64,000 bases of DNA from Actinomadura hibisca NBRC 15177. Its GTDB lineage: Bacteria; Actinomycetota; Actinomycetes; Streptosporangiales; Streptosporangiaceae. The first letter of the stretch is position 1. Each line of letters begins with the position of its first letter. A program made the translations under genes and the position numbers. Shown piece by piece: positions 42,980-50,827 of this stretch. The DNA is taken from contig NZ_BCRO01000026.1 in assembly GCF_001552635.1 (NCBI RefSeq), positions 124,001-188,000 of the forward strand, read 5' to 3'. Under the pieces are notes generated by a model. That model saw nothing but the letters and a program-made list of their open reading frames with translations, searched no databases and was not told where the DNA came from.

Positions 42980-43283
42980 GGTCAAACACCCTTCGCAGAC
43001 GACATCGCAACCATGACGCACCGACCTCCACGAAGGTGACCGCAGCCAAGATCGACCTACTCGCCACGATCGGCGGTCCGGTCGGGTCTTCGGGACCTCC
43101 ATGTAGCGGAGTGGAACTGTCTCGGCGCGTTGCTCAAGGCTCACGGCGCGGATCAGGCTCTTCACCCATCACTTGCCAACGTTCGACAGACGCCACGGCT
43201 GGTCCACCACGGCGGTGGGCAGGCTGTCGCCGAGCGGTCCGGAGGCGCACCTGCCAGCGCTCATGCCGGTCTGAACGGCCCGT
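42980..43283. other. 304-nt gap upstream of the sigma gene
   Basis: Contains the ECF41-type promoter listed separately and otherwise no gene, repeat or hairpin that I can support. The HEAT-repeat gene ends at 43284 on the same strand. Confidence 0.6.
43015..43041 (-). promoter_or_regulatory. ECF41-type autoregulatory promoter
   Basis: GGTCACC (43041-43035), a 16-nt spacer starting TTCGT, and CGTC (43018-43015) on the minus strand, 36 nt before the sigma start. The first 12 bases (GGTCACCTTCGT) are identical to the promoter of the CMD-like gene. Confidence 0.7.
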
Positions 43284-45326
43284 CTATGGCGGGGTTGGGC
43301 TCGTCAGGTACTTGATGGTGTCGAGGATGTCGGTCCTGATGCGGTCGTCGCCCCAGACGGTCTCGGCATAGCTGCCCAGGGTGCGAAGGCGGGCGTCGCG
43401 GTCCGCGAGGTCGCGCAGGGCCGGGATGGCCTCGACGGCGCGCATCTCCATCAGGACCGGGAGCGGGTCTCTGTCGCCGTGCGGTGCGGTGATGGCGGCC
43501 AGCAGCGGATCGAGGAGTTCGTCGCGGGGCACGCCGTGCAGCCAGAGGGCACGTGCGGCGCCCACGCGAGCCCACTTGTTGGAGAGCGCCGCGCGCAAGA
43601 CCGGGACGAGATCGGCGCCCGACTCCGGAGCCATGTCCCCGGCCAGGCGGACGGCCGATCGGACCGGAACGTCCCCGGCGAGGAGCACGGCCTCCAGCGT
43701 GCGCAGGACGGGTTCGGTCTCGCCGCCGGCCCGCCAGATCACGCGGGCCGCCGCGACCTGGACGTCCCGCTCCGGATACGTCGGAGCCGCGTCCCCCGTC
43801 AGGTGCCGGGCGAGCAGCGGGACCAGGGGCGCCGCATCCCGGCCCGCGTCGGCGACCAGGTCCAGCTCCCGCGCGATCCGGCTCTGCGAGGAACCGGCCA
43901 GCGCCGCCCCGGCCGCGACGAGGGGCGCGGTGTCGCCGGTGAGCCGCCAGACCGCGTGTGCCGGACGAATCCCGGTCTCAGGGCGCTGAGCTGCGACCCG
44001 CCGCAGGGCCGGGACGGCGGGGAGCGCCGCCGGGCCGATCGCGGCCAGCGCTGACGGGACGGCCCGCGGTGCCGCCTCCAGGGCCGCCGTGAGCTCGGGT
44101 ACCGCGGCCGCCGCGTCCGGGCCCCAGGCTCCCAGCAGGACGGCCAGGGTGATCACGGGGTTCCCGGTCGAACCCGCCGCGATCTGCGCGGTGAGGCGGT
44201 GGCGGACCGCATCGAGCAGTTCTGGAGCGAAGGGCGGGACGTATTCGGTCAGCAGCCTCGCGGGCACCGGGTCGATCCCCGCCGCCCACGCCGTCCTCAC
44301 CGGTTCCTGCCAGCGCGGATCTCCCAGCCGGATCAGCGTGCTCAGCGCGGTGTCGGCCGCGCGCTGGTCGCTCCCGCGCGCGATGCGGGCGAGCCGGCCG
44401 GCGACTCCGGCCGCAGGCGCACCGGCGTGCGCGGCGGCCTCCACAGCCGCCGAGACGACGGCCGGGTCGGCGTCTTCCAGCAGGGCGCTCAGGCGGGGCA
44501 GCGACCCGACGGCCGCCGATCTGCTGTGCCGGAATCGGTCGGCCATGCCCTCGGCGGCCCGGATCCGCGCCGTGGGAGATGCGGCGGCCATCAGATCCGT
44601 CAACGCGGCGGCCGTCTCCCCGTTGACGCTTTCCAGGATCTCGCTGAGCGGGTCGGCGGACCACGGGCCCCGCCACTTCGTGTCGGCGCCGAGCGCCGCC
44701 GCCACCGGTCCGGCGCACTCCGATGGCAGGTCCGACCCCGCTCTGGCGAGGGCGAGCGCCGCGGCGGCGGCCATAGGAAAGGGCTCGGCCATTGCCCTCC
44801 GTGCCAACTGGGCGGACGTCTCGGCATCGCACAGCGCCAAGCCCATCAGCAAAGAGGCGCGGACGTCCGGAACCTCCTCCACCGACCATCGCCGCGTCAG
44901 CGCCTTTGCGGCGCCGGGCCCGCACCGGGCCACCGCGTAGGCGGCGTACTCGCGTACCTCGGGATCGGGGTCGTCCAGGAGCGCCACCAGCGTGTCACGG
45001 TGCCCGGTGACCGCCGCTGCCACGGCTGGCTGCTCGCGGCCGTCGCTGCGCTCGGGGTCGCAGAGATCCCCGAGCGCCTGCAACAGGATCTCCCGCCGAT
45101 GCGTCCGCGGATCGGCGGCCAGCCGGACGACGAACGGCACGGCGACCACGGTCACCGTATACACCGTCCCCTGGTGCCATACCGAGGAGAAGAACTCGTC
45201 CAGTCCCTCGTCGGCCACTTCGAGATCGTCCGATGCCATGGCCCGCAGAATGTCCGGAACCTCCTCGGCGGCTCCGTACGCCCCCTGATAGGCAGTCCAG
45301 TCGATCTCGTCCAGTCCGTCCAGCAT
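43284..45326 (-). CDS. HEAT-repeat (PBS-lyase type) protein
   Basis: A 680-residue helical-repeat protein. Repeats of about 30-40 residues recur, for example LLDDPDPEVREYAAYAVARC, LLEDADPAVVSAAVEAAAHA and LSNKWARVGAARALWLHGVP. No catalytic domain or export signal. An N-terminal segment (IDWTAYQGAYGAAEEVPDIL) recurs in actinobacterial HEAT proteins of unknown function. Probably a protein-binding scaffold; partner unknown. It lies 24 nt downstream of the DUF6194 gene. Confidence 0.85.
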   Translation of the reverse strand: MLDGLDEIDWTAYQGAYGAAEEVPDILRAMASDDLEVADEGLDEFFSSVWHQGTVYTVTVVAVPFVVRLAADPRTHRREILLQALGDLCDPERSDGREQPAVAAAVTGHRDTLVALLDDPDPEVREYAAYAVARCGPGAAKALTRRWSVEEVPDVRASLLMGLALCDAETSAQLARRAMAEPFPMAAAAALALARAGSDLPSECAGPVAAALGADTKWRGPWSADPLSEILESVNGETAAALTDLMAAASPTARIRAAEGMADRFRHSRSAAVGSLPRLSALLEDADPAVVSAAVEAAAHAGAPAAGVAGRLARIARGSDQRAADTALSTLIRLGDPRWQEPVRTAWAAGIDPVPARLLTEYVPPFAPELLDAVRHRLTAQIAAGSTGNPVITLAVLLGAWGPDAAAAVPELTAALEAAPRAVPSALAAIGPAALPAVPALRRVAAQRPETGIRPAHAVWRLTGDTAPLVAAGAALAGSSQSRIARELDLVADAGRDAAPLVPLLARHLTGDAAPTYPERDVQVAAARVIWRAGGETEPVLRTLEAVLLAGDVPVRSAVRLAGDMAPESGADLVPVLRAALSNKWARVGAARALWLHGVPRDELLDPLLAAITAPHGDRDPLPVLMEMRAVEAIPALRDLADRDARLRTLGSYAETVWGDDRIRTDILDTIKYLTSPTPP

Positions 45327-45350
45327 CGCGCCAGCCTAGAGGCCGGAGGC

Positions 45351-45827
45351 TCAGCTCGGCGTCGTCTCGGCGCGTCGTTCGTGGCGCGAGCGTGCGAGGC
45401 CGTAGGCCGTGGTGAGCAGATCCCGGACCGCCGTCTCCGTGCGCGGGCCCGGGTTCACCACGGCGAGCCAGCCCAGGGTGCCGTAGACGGGGTGTGCGAT
45501 GACGGTGTCCGCCGTGCTCGGGTCGGTGTCGCCGGTGGCGGGTTCGCGTGGCTCGTGGCCGGTCCAGTTGAGGAAGGCGTCCTTTCCGGCGGCGATGTTC
45601 ACGCGGAAGGTCTTGGGCCGGTCCAGCCGTGATTCCTCGTCGCCGGGATAGTTCTTGGTCACGATCGTCGCGAAGGGCTGGCCCGTCGTCGGGACGACGC
45701 CGTCGGGCGCGTAGTAGAAGAACGTGTCGCCCCAGCTCAGCTCCGGTGAACCGTCCCCGGGGCCGGGGGTGACGATCAGGATGCCGTCGCGGCCGTCGAG
45801 GAGGGCGGTGATCTCTTCGATGTTCAT
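45351..45827 (-). CDS. DUF6194 family protein
   Basis: A 158-residue soluble protein of the DUF6194 family, with the typical ILIVTPGPGDGSPELSWGDT, FFYYAPDGVVP, FATIVTKNYPGDEESRLDRP and FRVNIAAGKDAF. The ATG at 45827 matches usual family starts; an ATG at 45848 adds seven residues. No ribosome-binding site is evident at either. Function unknown; some annotations suggest a MmcQ/YjbR-like fold. Divergent from the MerR gene 63 nt away. Confidence 0.78.
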   Translation of the reverse strand: MNIEEITALLDGRDGILIVTPGPGDGSPELSWGDTFFYYAPDGVVPTTGQPFATIVTKNYPGDEESRLDRPKTFRVNIAAGKDAFLNWTGHEPREPATGDTDPSTADTVIAHPVYGTLGWLAVVNPGPRTETAVRDLLTTAYGLARSRHERRAETTPS

Positions 45828-45890
45828 GTGTTCTAGCGTTTCATTCATGTGCTTGTGGAGACTTCAGCCCGGATACTTAGGGGTCGCGGC

Positions 45891-46613
45891 GTGAAAAGTC
45901 GCAAGTCACCTGCCCTGCGAACGGTCGACGTCGCCCGCCGGACCGGCTATTCGGTCCAGCAGGTGCGCAACCTCGAACACGACGGCGTGCTTCCCCCGGC
46001 CGAGCGCACACCCTCGGGTTACCGGGTCTACGCCGAACCGCACGTGCTCTCCGCCCTGGCCTACCGCGCCCTCGCGGCGGCCACCGGCCCCGTCGAAGCC
46101 AAAAGGATCATGCGTGCGGCGCATGGCCCGACCCCGGACCTGCTCGCCCTCCTGGACGCCGCGCACGCCCAGCTCGACGCTGAACGCCGGGAACTCGCGC
46201 TGGCCAAGCAGGCCGCGCAGGCGATCGCCGCCGAGCCGATCGAGGACGTCCGCCCGTCGGACTCCATGGGCATCTCCGAACTCGCCGACGCCCTCGACGT
46301 GCGGACCTCCACCCTGCGCCACTGGGACGCCGAAGGGCTCGTCGTGCCCGGCCGAGCCTCGACGGGCGGAACGCGCAGGTACTCGCCCGACGACGTCCGC
46401 GACGCCCGGATCGTCCACCAGCTACGCCTGGCCGGTTACCGCATCCCCTCGCTCCATGCCCTGATGCCGGAGTTGCGCCGCGCACGCCGTTGGGACGAGC
46501 TGACGACCGCCCTGGCCGCCCGCGACGCGAGCGTCAACGCCCGCTCCCTGGCCCTCCTCGAAGGCGCCGCCGCCCTCAGCGCCCTGCTCGCGGCGACGGC
46601 ACCCCCGGCTTGA
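45891..46613 (+). CDS. Regulator with two MerR-type DNA-binding domains
   Basis: A 240-residue protein containing two MerR winged helices: residues about 10-50 (RTVDVARRTGYSVQQVRNLE, RTPSGYRVYAEP) and about 127-170 (ISELADALDVRTSTLRHWDA, GTRRYSPDDVRDARIVHQLR), joined by a helical linker. Normal MerR proteins have one and dimerise; this one could bind DNA as a pseudo-dimer. No ligand domain remains beyond the helices. GTG start with AGGGG upstream. Divergent from DUF6194. Confidence 0.8.
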   Translation: MKSRKSPALRTVDVARRTGYSVQQVRNLEHDGVLPPAERTPSGYRVYAEPHVLSALAYRALAAATGPVEAKRIMRAAHGPTPDLLALLDAAHAQLDAERRELALAKQAAQAIAAEPIEDVRPSDSMGISELADALDVRTSTLRHWDAEGLVVPGRASTGGTRRYSPDDVRDARIVHQLRLAGYRIPSLHALMPELRRARRWDELTTALAARDASVNARSLALLEGAAALSALLAATAPPA

Positions 46614-46735
46614 GACCTGCGACGTCGATGGTTCGTTCTTCAAGCAGTGGCTGCTTCACGCCATGCGCTTGAGGGCTCGCCGACCGTGACGAAGGTTGGG
46701 ATCTCAGACACTCCGTCTCTGGAAAGGACGACATC

Positions 46736-47161
46736 GTGTCTTCGACATCTCATCCGTCCGCGCGCGGTCCCGCCTCCCGTACGCAGCAGGCCGTCCGCGT
46801 CGCCGGGGTGCTCGGTGCGGCGGCGCTCCTTCATCTGTCGGCCTTCCAGCCCGTGGCCACCGCCGACGCGTCCTCGGCCCGGCCCGCGAAAGGCACCACC
46901 TACTGGACCGTGCCCTACGGGCGGCTCTCGGCAGGTGTCTGGGAGGACAAGGTCACCATCACCTTCACCAAGATCAGCGGACCGGCGCTGCACGTCGCCG
47001 TCGGCTACCTCGACAAGTCCGGTGACCGCCGGTCGCCCGTCTTCCCCGCCGGCTCGGGCCCCTACGACTATTCCTGGGGCCGCCGCTGGGACGAGACCGG
47101 CTGCGTCACCGCGTACCTGGTGCTCCCCACAGAACGCATCGAGCACGAGGCGTGCCCGTAG
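46736..47161 (+). CDS. Secreted hypothetical protein
   Basis: A 141-residue protein with an N-terminal hydrophobic segment (about residues 18-43) and likely signal cleavage after ATADASSA. The small mature domain has two cysteines (TGCVTA and HEACP at the C-terminus), possibly a disulfide. GGAAAGGA precedes the GTG. It converges on the YcaO gene with a 4-nt gap. No family recognised. Confidence 0.62.
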   Translation: MSSTSHPSARGPASRTQQAVRVAGVLGAAALLHLSAFQPVATADASSARPAKGTTYWTVPYGRLSAGVWEDKVTITFTKISGPALHVAVGYLDKSGDRRSPVFPAGSGPYDYSWGRRWDETGCVTAYLVLPTERIEHEACP

Positions 47162-47165
47162 CGGT

Positions 47166-48482
47166 TCAGCGGGCCGCGAGGCGTCGCGCTCGTGGCCCGG
47201 GGATGACCGCGTTGCCGCTCGTGATGCCGAAGAAACGGTCCAGCCCCGGCACGGCCACGGCGATGGTGCTCACGCCGTTGGAAGCGGTGTGCAGCGCGTG
47301 GACGTAAGGGGTGTGCCCCTGCTCGGCGAGCACCGAGACGAGATGCCGGGCGTGCTGCTCGGGAGTGGCAGGCGCGGAAGTCGCGACGAAGGCGGTGGTG
47401 GTCGCGCCGGGCAGGTGGTCGGTGAGATCGACGGTGGCGGCGGCCAGCAGGCGGGGATGGCCGTGCAGATGCGACAGGTCGCGAGGCACCGGCCGCAGCT
47501 GGTCATCCAGCGCGGTGGCCTGCAGGAGCTCGGCCAACGCGCGACGGGCGGCGTGGTGTGACGATAGGGAAGCGCCCATGCCCAGCAGGGACAGAACGTC
47601 CTTCGGCGCGCGGCCGTCCAGGGCCCGGCGGTGCCAAGGAGCAGCCGTGGTCCGGGCCAGGTAGGCCGGAACGCCCAGGTCGGTGGTCATGTCGATCAGG
47701 TGCACCGGCCCGGCCAAGCGCTCCCGGGCGTACCGGTGGAGCGCGGCCAGGTCGTCCGGCAGCGTGGCGGGATCGACCAGCCTCAACGGCGGTGGCGCGG
47801 CGGTCAGGAAGGTGGCGGCCAGCAGGACTGACAGCGCGTCCCGTTCGACGGCCTCGGCCAGCGCGTGGACGAGGGCCTCGGCGCGGGTGGCTCCAATGGC
47901 GGTCCCGTTATTGGAGCTGTAACGGGCGGCCGACGTGTAGTCGCAGGTGTCGCCGACCTGGCGGCGCAGCTCGGCCAGGTCGGGATCCAAGTAGCCGGGG
48001 CATTGCAGGTACACCGGGACGTCCAGCGTGCCAGGGCCGGTCACCGCCGTGTGCACGCGGCAGGCGACCTCGCCACCGGGCTCCAGCGCCGCCAGGGCCG
48101 GGTCACCGGCCAGCGGGCCGTCCAAGAGGTCGGCCACGCGCCGCAGCACGAGGTGGTCGCCGTCCAGCCGGGCGGCACCGGAATGATGGTGTTCCAGCGC
48201 CTCGAAGAGCGCGCCGACCCGGGCGTCGGCGGCGGGCCCCTTGCCGTTGCCTCCTCCGTCCGGCGCGGGACGGCCGTCGGCGCCGTACAACATGCAGCGC
48301 CACACGTCGCCCAGATCGGTGAGCCGAGCGGTCAGCCCCGCCTCGGCGACGGCCTGCCCGCCGAGTTCCCACGCCATGGCGAGGCTGAACTCGCGTTCTC
48401 CCGCCTGCGGACGTGCCGCCGCGCCGGACGGGGTTCCGCTCGGTGCCATGGTGCCGCCGGGAATCGGATCCGAATCTGTCAT
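47166..48482 (-). CDS. YcaO-family enzyme, stand-alone
   Basis: A 438-residue YcaO protein. The conserved ATP/Mg-binding region reads YSSNNGTAIGATRAEALVHA then LAEAVERDALS (about residues 188-218), and an upstream ALFEALEHHH (about 91-100) supplies further acidic residues. YcaO enzymes activate peptide amides with ATP to make azolines, thioamides or macroamidines. The C-terminus (GPRARRLAAR) lacks the PxPxP of azoline-forming members, and no E1-like, ocin-ThiF, TfuA or dehydrogenase partner is nearby, so the product type is open. GGAGG lies 7 nt before the ATG. Two 38-codon peptide genes lie upstream on the same strand. Confidence 0.88.
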   Translation of the reverse strand: MTDSDPIPGGTMAPSGTPSGAAARPQAGEREFSLAMAWELGGQAVAEAGLTARLTDLGDVWRCMLYGADGRPAPDGGGNGKGPAADARVGALFEALEHHHSGAARLDGDHLVLRRVADLLDGPLAGDPALAALEPGGEVACRVHTAVTGPGTLDVPVYLQCPGYLDPDLAELRRQVGDTCDYTSAARYSSNNGTAIGATRAEALVHALAEAVERDALSVLLAATFLTAAPPPLRLVDPATLPDDLAALHRYARERLAGPVHLIDMTTDLGVPAYLARTTAAPWHRRALDGRAPKDVLSLLGMGASLSSHHAARRALAELLQATALDDQLRPVPRDLSHLHGHPRLLAAATVDLTDHLPGATTTAFVATSAPATPEQHARHLVSVLAEQGHTPYVHALHTASNGVSTIAVAVPGLDRFFGITSGNAVIPGPRARRLAAR

Positions 48483-48528
48483 CGCTGCGCCTCCAGCCCC
48501 GGAGAGGGCCCTAGCGTTAAGGGGCGGC

Positions 48529-48565
48529 GACCGGGTGAGGAGCGGAGGGGGCTCCTCACCCGGTC
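48529..48565 (-). terminator. Intra-operon hairpin between peptide genes and ycaO
   Basis: GACCGGGTGAGGAGC (48529-48543) pairs perfectly with 48551-48565: a 15-bp stem with a 7-nt loop, 21 nt after the second peptide gene. A partial terminator or RNA-stabilising hairpin here would yield more peptide than enzyme, as in many RiPP operons. Confidence 0.7.
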
Positions 48566-48586
48566 ATGAACGCGTCGCGGGGCGGA

Positions 48587-48703
48587 TCAGTCGTCCCGCT
48601 GCTGCTCGCCGGTGTCCTCCAGCCGGTCGAGCAGGACCTCCTCGGCCGGTGTCACCCCCGCGTCGGTGGGGGACTGCACCTGAGCGCCGATCATGTATCC
48701 CAT
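48587..48703 (-). CDS. 38-residue peptide A, candidate RiPP precursor
   Basis: Begins MGYMIGAQVQSP and ends LDRLEDTGEQQRDD. GGGAGGAG lies 6 nt before the ATG. The second half is acidic and helical and resembles that of peptide B (PAE, LDR, TG and a terminal DD at matching places), while the first 12 residues differ apart from MG and an aromatic third residue. It has no Cys and little Ser/Thr, so thiazoles and lanthionines are excluded. Removal of Met would expose Gly1, as in N-terminal-core RiPPs such as bottromycin. Confidence 0.75.
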   Translation of the reverse strand: MGYMIGAQVQSPTDAGVTPAEEVLLDRLEDTGEQQRDD

Positions 48704-48737
48704 GCTCGTCTCCTCCCTCTCCCGCCCGGACGGGCGG

Positions 48738-48854
48738 TCAGTCGTCCTGCCGGCCGTCGCCGGTCTCGGGCCGGTCGAGTCGTGCTTCGACGGCCTCGGC
48801 CGGCGACGGTGTCTCGTCGCTGGGCCAGACGACCATATGTCCGGTCCATCCCAT
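48738..48854 (-). CDS. 38-residue peptide B, candidate RiPP precursor
   Basis: Begins MGWTGHMVVWPSDE and ends LDRPETGDGRQDD. AAGGAAGG lies 6 nt before the ATG. It is the same length as peptide A and paralogous to it in the C-terminal half (PAE-V-LDR-E-TG-Q-DD). The N-terminal region is hydrophobic and aromatic (two Trp). The first gene of the peptide-peptide-YcaO operon, it starts 150 nt downstream of a DosR-like box. No Cys. Divergence in the N-terminal half with conservation at the C-terminal half suggests a core-then-follower layout. Confidence 0.75.
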   Translation of the reverse strand: MGWTGHMVVWPSDETPSPAEAVEARLDRPETGDGRQDD

Positions 48855-49003
48855 GGTGACCTTCCTTTCGGGTTGCTGACCTGCGGAAAGGCGTCCGGTG
48901 GCACGGCCGCCACCTCCACGCTCGGCCACCGGAGGGAACGCGGCAAGCCCGTGGCGCGCAGGTGCCAGTGCTTGAAACCCGGACCACGATGCCTCCCCAG
49001 GTA

Positions 49004-49017
49004 GGGACAAAGGTCCC
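49004..49017. promoter_or_regulatory. DosR/DevR-like palindrome upstream of the YcaO-peptide operon
   Basis: GGGACAAAGGTCCC; read on the other strand it is GGGACCTTTGTCCC, fitting the DosR-box form GGGACTTTNGNCCC. It lies between the divergent peptide operon (150 nt to peptide B) and the gene at 49081 (64 nt), so it could serve both. Confidence 0.6.
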
Positions 49018-49080
49018 TGGTGTCCCGGGCGCCGGTCGGGCAGGGTGGGACGCCCTGGCTGCCGACGACCGGTGGGAACG

Positions 49081-49476
49081 ATGAGGATCTTGGTGACCGA
49101 GAAGACGCCCGGTGACGCGCACACCCTGGGGGCGATCCTGGCCACCGAGGGCCACGACGTGGACTTCTGCCATCCGCCAGGCGACGCGTCCTGGCCGTGC
49201 GCCGGGCTGACCGCCCGAAACCGGTGCCCGCTGCTGGCGAGCAAGGTGGACGTCGTGGTGGACGTGCGCATCGACGGCGGCGCGTTCACCACCCAGGAGA
49301 TGGGCGCGATCTGCGCCATGCACCACGGGACGCCGCTGCTCGTCGCCGGTCCGGTCCCGCCCGGCTCCCCGCTGGCCGACGGGGCGCTGTTCGCGTGCCG
49401 TCCCGACTCCGTGACGGCGGCCTGCGCCGGGATGGCGTCCGCGAGCGACGGCAGATCACCCGCCGACGCGCGCTAG
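49081..49476 (+). CDS. Hypothetical receiver-like protein
   Basis: A 131-residue protein whose first strand and helix resemble a response-regulator receiver (MRILVTEKTPGDAHTLGAIL ATEGHDVDFCH), but without the usual acidic pair. VDVVVDVR stands where the phospho-Asp strand would be. Four cysteines. GGTGGGAACG precedes the ATG. A DosR-like box lies 64 nt upstream. It converges on the acetyl-CoA hydrolase gene. Function unknown. Confidence 0.62.
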   Translation: MRILVTEKTPGDAHTLGAILATEGHDVDFCHPPGDASWPCAGLTARNRCPLLASKVDVVVDVRIDGGAFTTQEMGAICAMHHGTPLLVAGPVPPGSPLADGALFACRPDSVTAACAGMASASDGRSPADAR

Positions 49477-49483
49477 ACGAAGT

Positions 49484-50719
49484 TCAGCGCAAAGGAAAAC
49501 CGAGCAGGCGGCCCTGCTCGCGCAGCTCGTCCCGCGCGTCCGGATGCGCCACCCCGTCCACGATCTGCTGCGCCTGGTCGGCGGCGTCGCGCCCCCAGAT
49601 CGCGGCGGTGCCCTGCTCGCTGACGATGAAGCTGTGCTGGAAGGACGTCACCGGACCGGCCAGCCGGGGGATCACGGTCGACACGTCGGCCCGGGGGTGC
49701 CACGACGGCAACGCGATGATCGCCCGGCCGCCGGGGGAGTGCAGCGCCCCGACGACGAAGTCGGTCTGCCCGCCGAACCCCGAGTAGATCCCGCCCCGCA
49801 CCCGGCTGGCGTTGGCCTGCGCGAACAGGTCCACCTGGAGCGCGGAGTTCACCGACACCAGGCGGGGACGGCGGGCGATGAGGCCCGGGTCGTTGGTCTT
49901 CTCGGTGCGCAACATGCGGACCCGCTCGTTGCGGTCGGCCCAGTCGTAGAGCTCCTGGCCGCCGAAGGCGAACGAGGCGGTGACCGGGACGTCCGGGGCG
50001 AGCGCGCCCGCCTTCTCCAGCCCCAGCACCCCGTCGCTGAACATCTCCGACCACACCGCCAGGCCGCGCCGGTCCTGGAGCGAGGCCAGCACCGCGTCGG
50101 GCACCCCGCCGATCCCCAGTTGCAGCGTCGCCTGCTCGGGCACCAGGTCCGCCACCCGGCGACCGATCTCGTGGGAGACCGCCGTGGGCTCGCGCGGCGC
50201 CGGGACGGGCAGCGGCTCGTCGTGCTCGATGGCGTGGTCGATGTCCTCCACCGCCATCACCGCGTCGCCGTAGGTGTAGGGCATGTGCCGGTTGAACTGG
50301 GCGATCACCAGCCCGCCGCGCGCCCGCACCGCCTCGATCGCGGCGGGCAGGATGTTGACCTCGATGCCCAGCGAGACCGTGCCGTCCACCGGCCGCGAGG
50401 TCTGCACCACCACCACGTCCGGCGGCAGCGCGTCCTTCAGCAGCAGCGGTACCAGCGACAGCCGCGACGGGAAGTACCGCAGGTTCCCGTGCCCGCGCAT
50501 GGCGGGCCCGACGAACGGTGTCTCCAGCACCACGCCGGGCCGGTCGGGAAGCTCGCCCTGGGCGTTCAGCATGAACAGCCGGTACTCGGCGAGCGCGGCG
50601 TCCAGGATCTCCAGGGCCCGCCGGGGCGTGGCGAAGTTCCCTCCCGCCACCACCCTCGGGCAGCCGGGCAGCCCGGCCAGCACGGCGGACAGGCGGGACT
50701 CGGAAGTGATGCGCGGCAA
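49484..50719 (-). CDS. Acetyl-CoA hydrolase/transferase family protein
   Basis: A 411-residue CoA-transferase-fold protein related to acetyl-CoA hydrolase and 4-hydroxybutyrate CoA-transferase. Features: VVAGGNFATPRRALEIL, SLGIEVNILPAAIEAVRARG, LQLGIGGVPDAVLASL, and the Glu of WSEMFSDGVL, the usual covalent CoA-ester residue; GGIYSGFGGQTDFVVGA follows. The TTG at 50719 behind GGAGCG gives a typical N-terminus; a GTG at 50806 would add 29 residues without a ribosome-binding site. It could recycle acyl-CoA during oxygen limitation. Confidence 0.85.
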   Translation of the reverse strand: MPRITSESRLSAVLAGLPGCPRVVAGGNFATPRRALEILDAALAEYRLFMLNAQGELPDRPGVVLETPFVGPAMRGHGNLRYFPSRLSLVPLLLKDALPPDVVVVQTSRPVDGTVSLGIEVNILPAAIEAVRARGGLVIAQFNRHMPYTYGDAVMAVEDIDHAIEHDEPLPVPAPREPTAVSHEIGRRVADLVPEQATLQLGIGGVPDAVLASLQDRRGLAVWSEMFSDGVLGLEKAGALAPDVPVTASFAFGGQELYDWADRNERVRMLRTEKTNDPGLIARRPRLVSVNSALQVDLFAQANASRVRGGIYSGFGGQTDFVVGALHSPGGRAIIALPSWHPRADVSTVIPRLAGPVTSFQHSFIVSEQGTAAIWGRDAADQAQQIVDGVAHPDARDELREQGRLLGFPLR

Positions 50720-50827
50720 GGTCGCTCCGGGAAGATCGTGATCGTCTGATCGGACGATACCCCTCCCCTCGGAAAGCACGCCGTCCCCGATCGAGAACCC
50801 GGTCACAGGGCCGGACGGGACGACGCG

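Noticed and set aside
47166..48854. Thiopeptide, lanthipeptide or lasso-peptide cluster
   Set aside because: The peptides have no Cys and few Ser/Thr, and there is no dehydratase, cyclase, B-protein or asparagine-synthetase-like gene.
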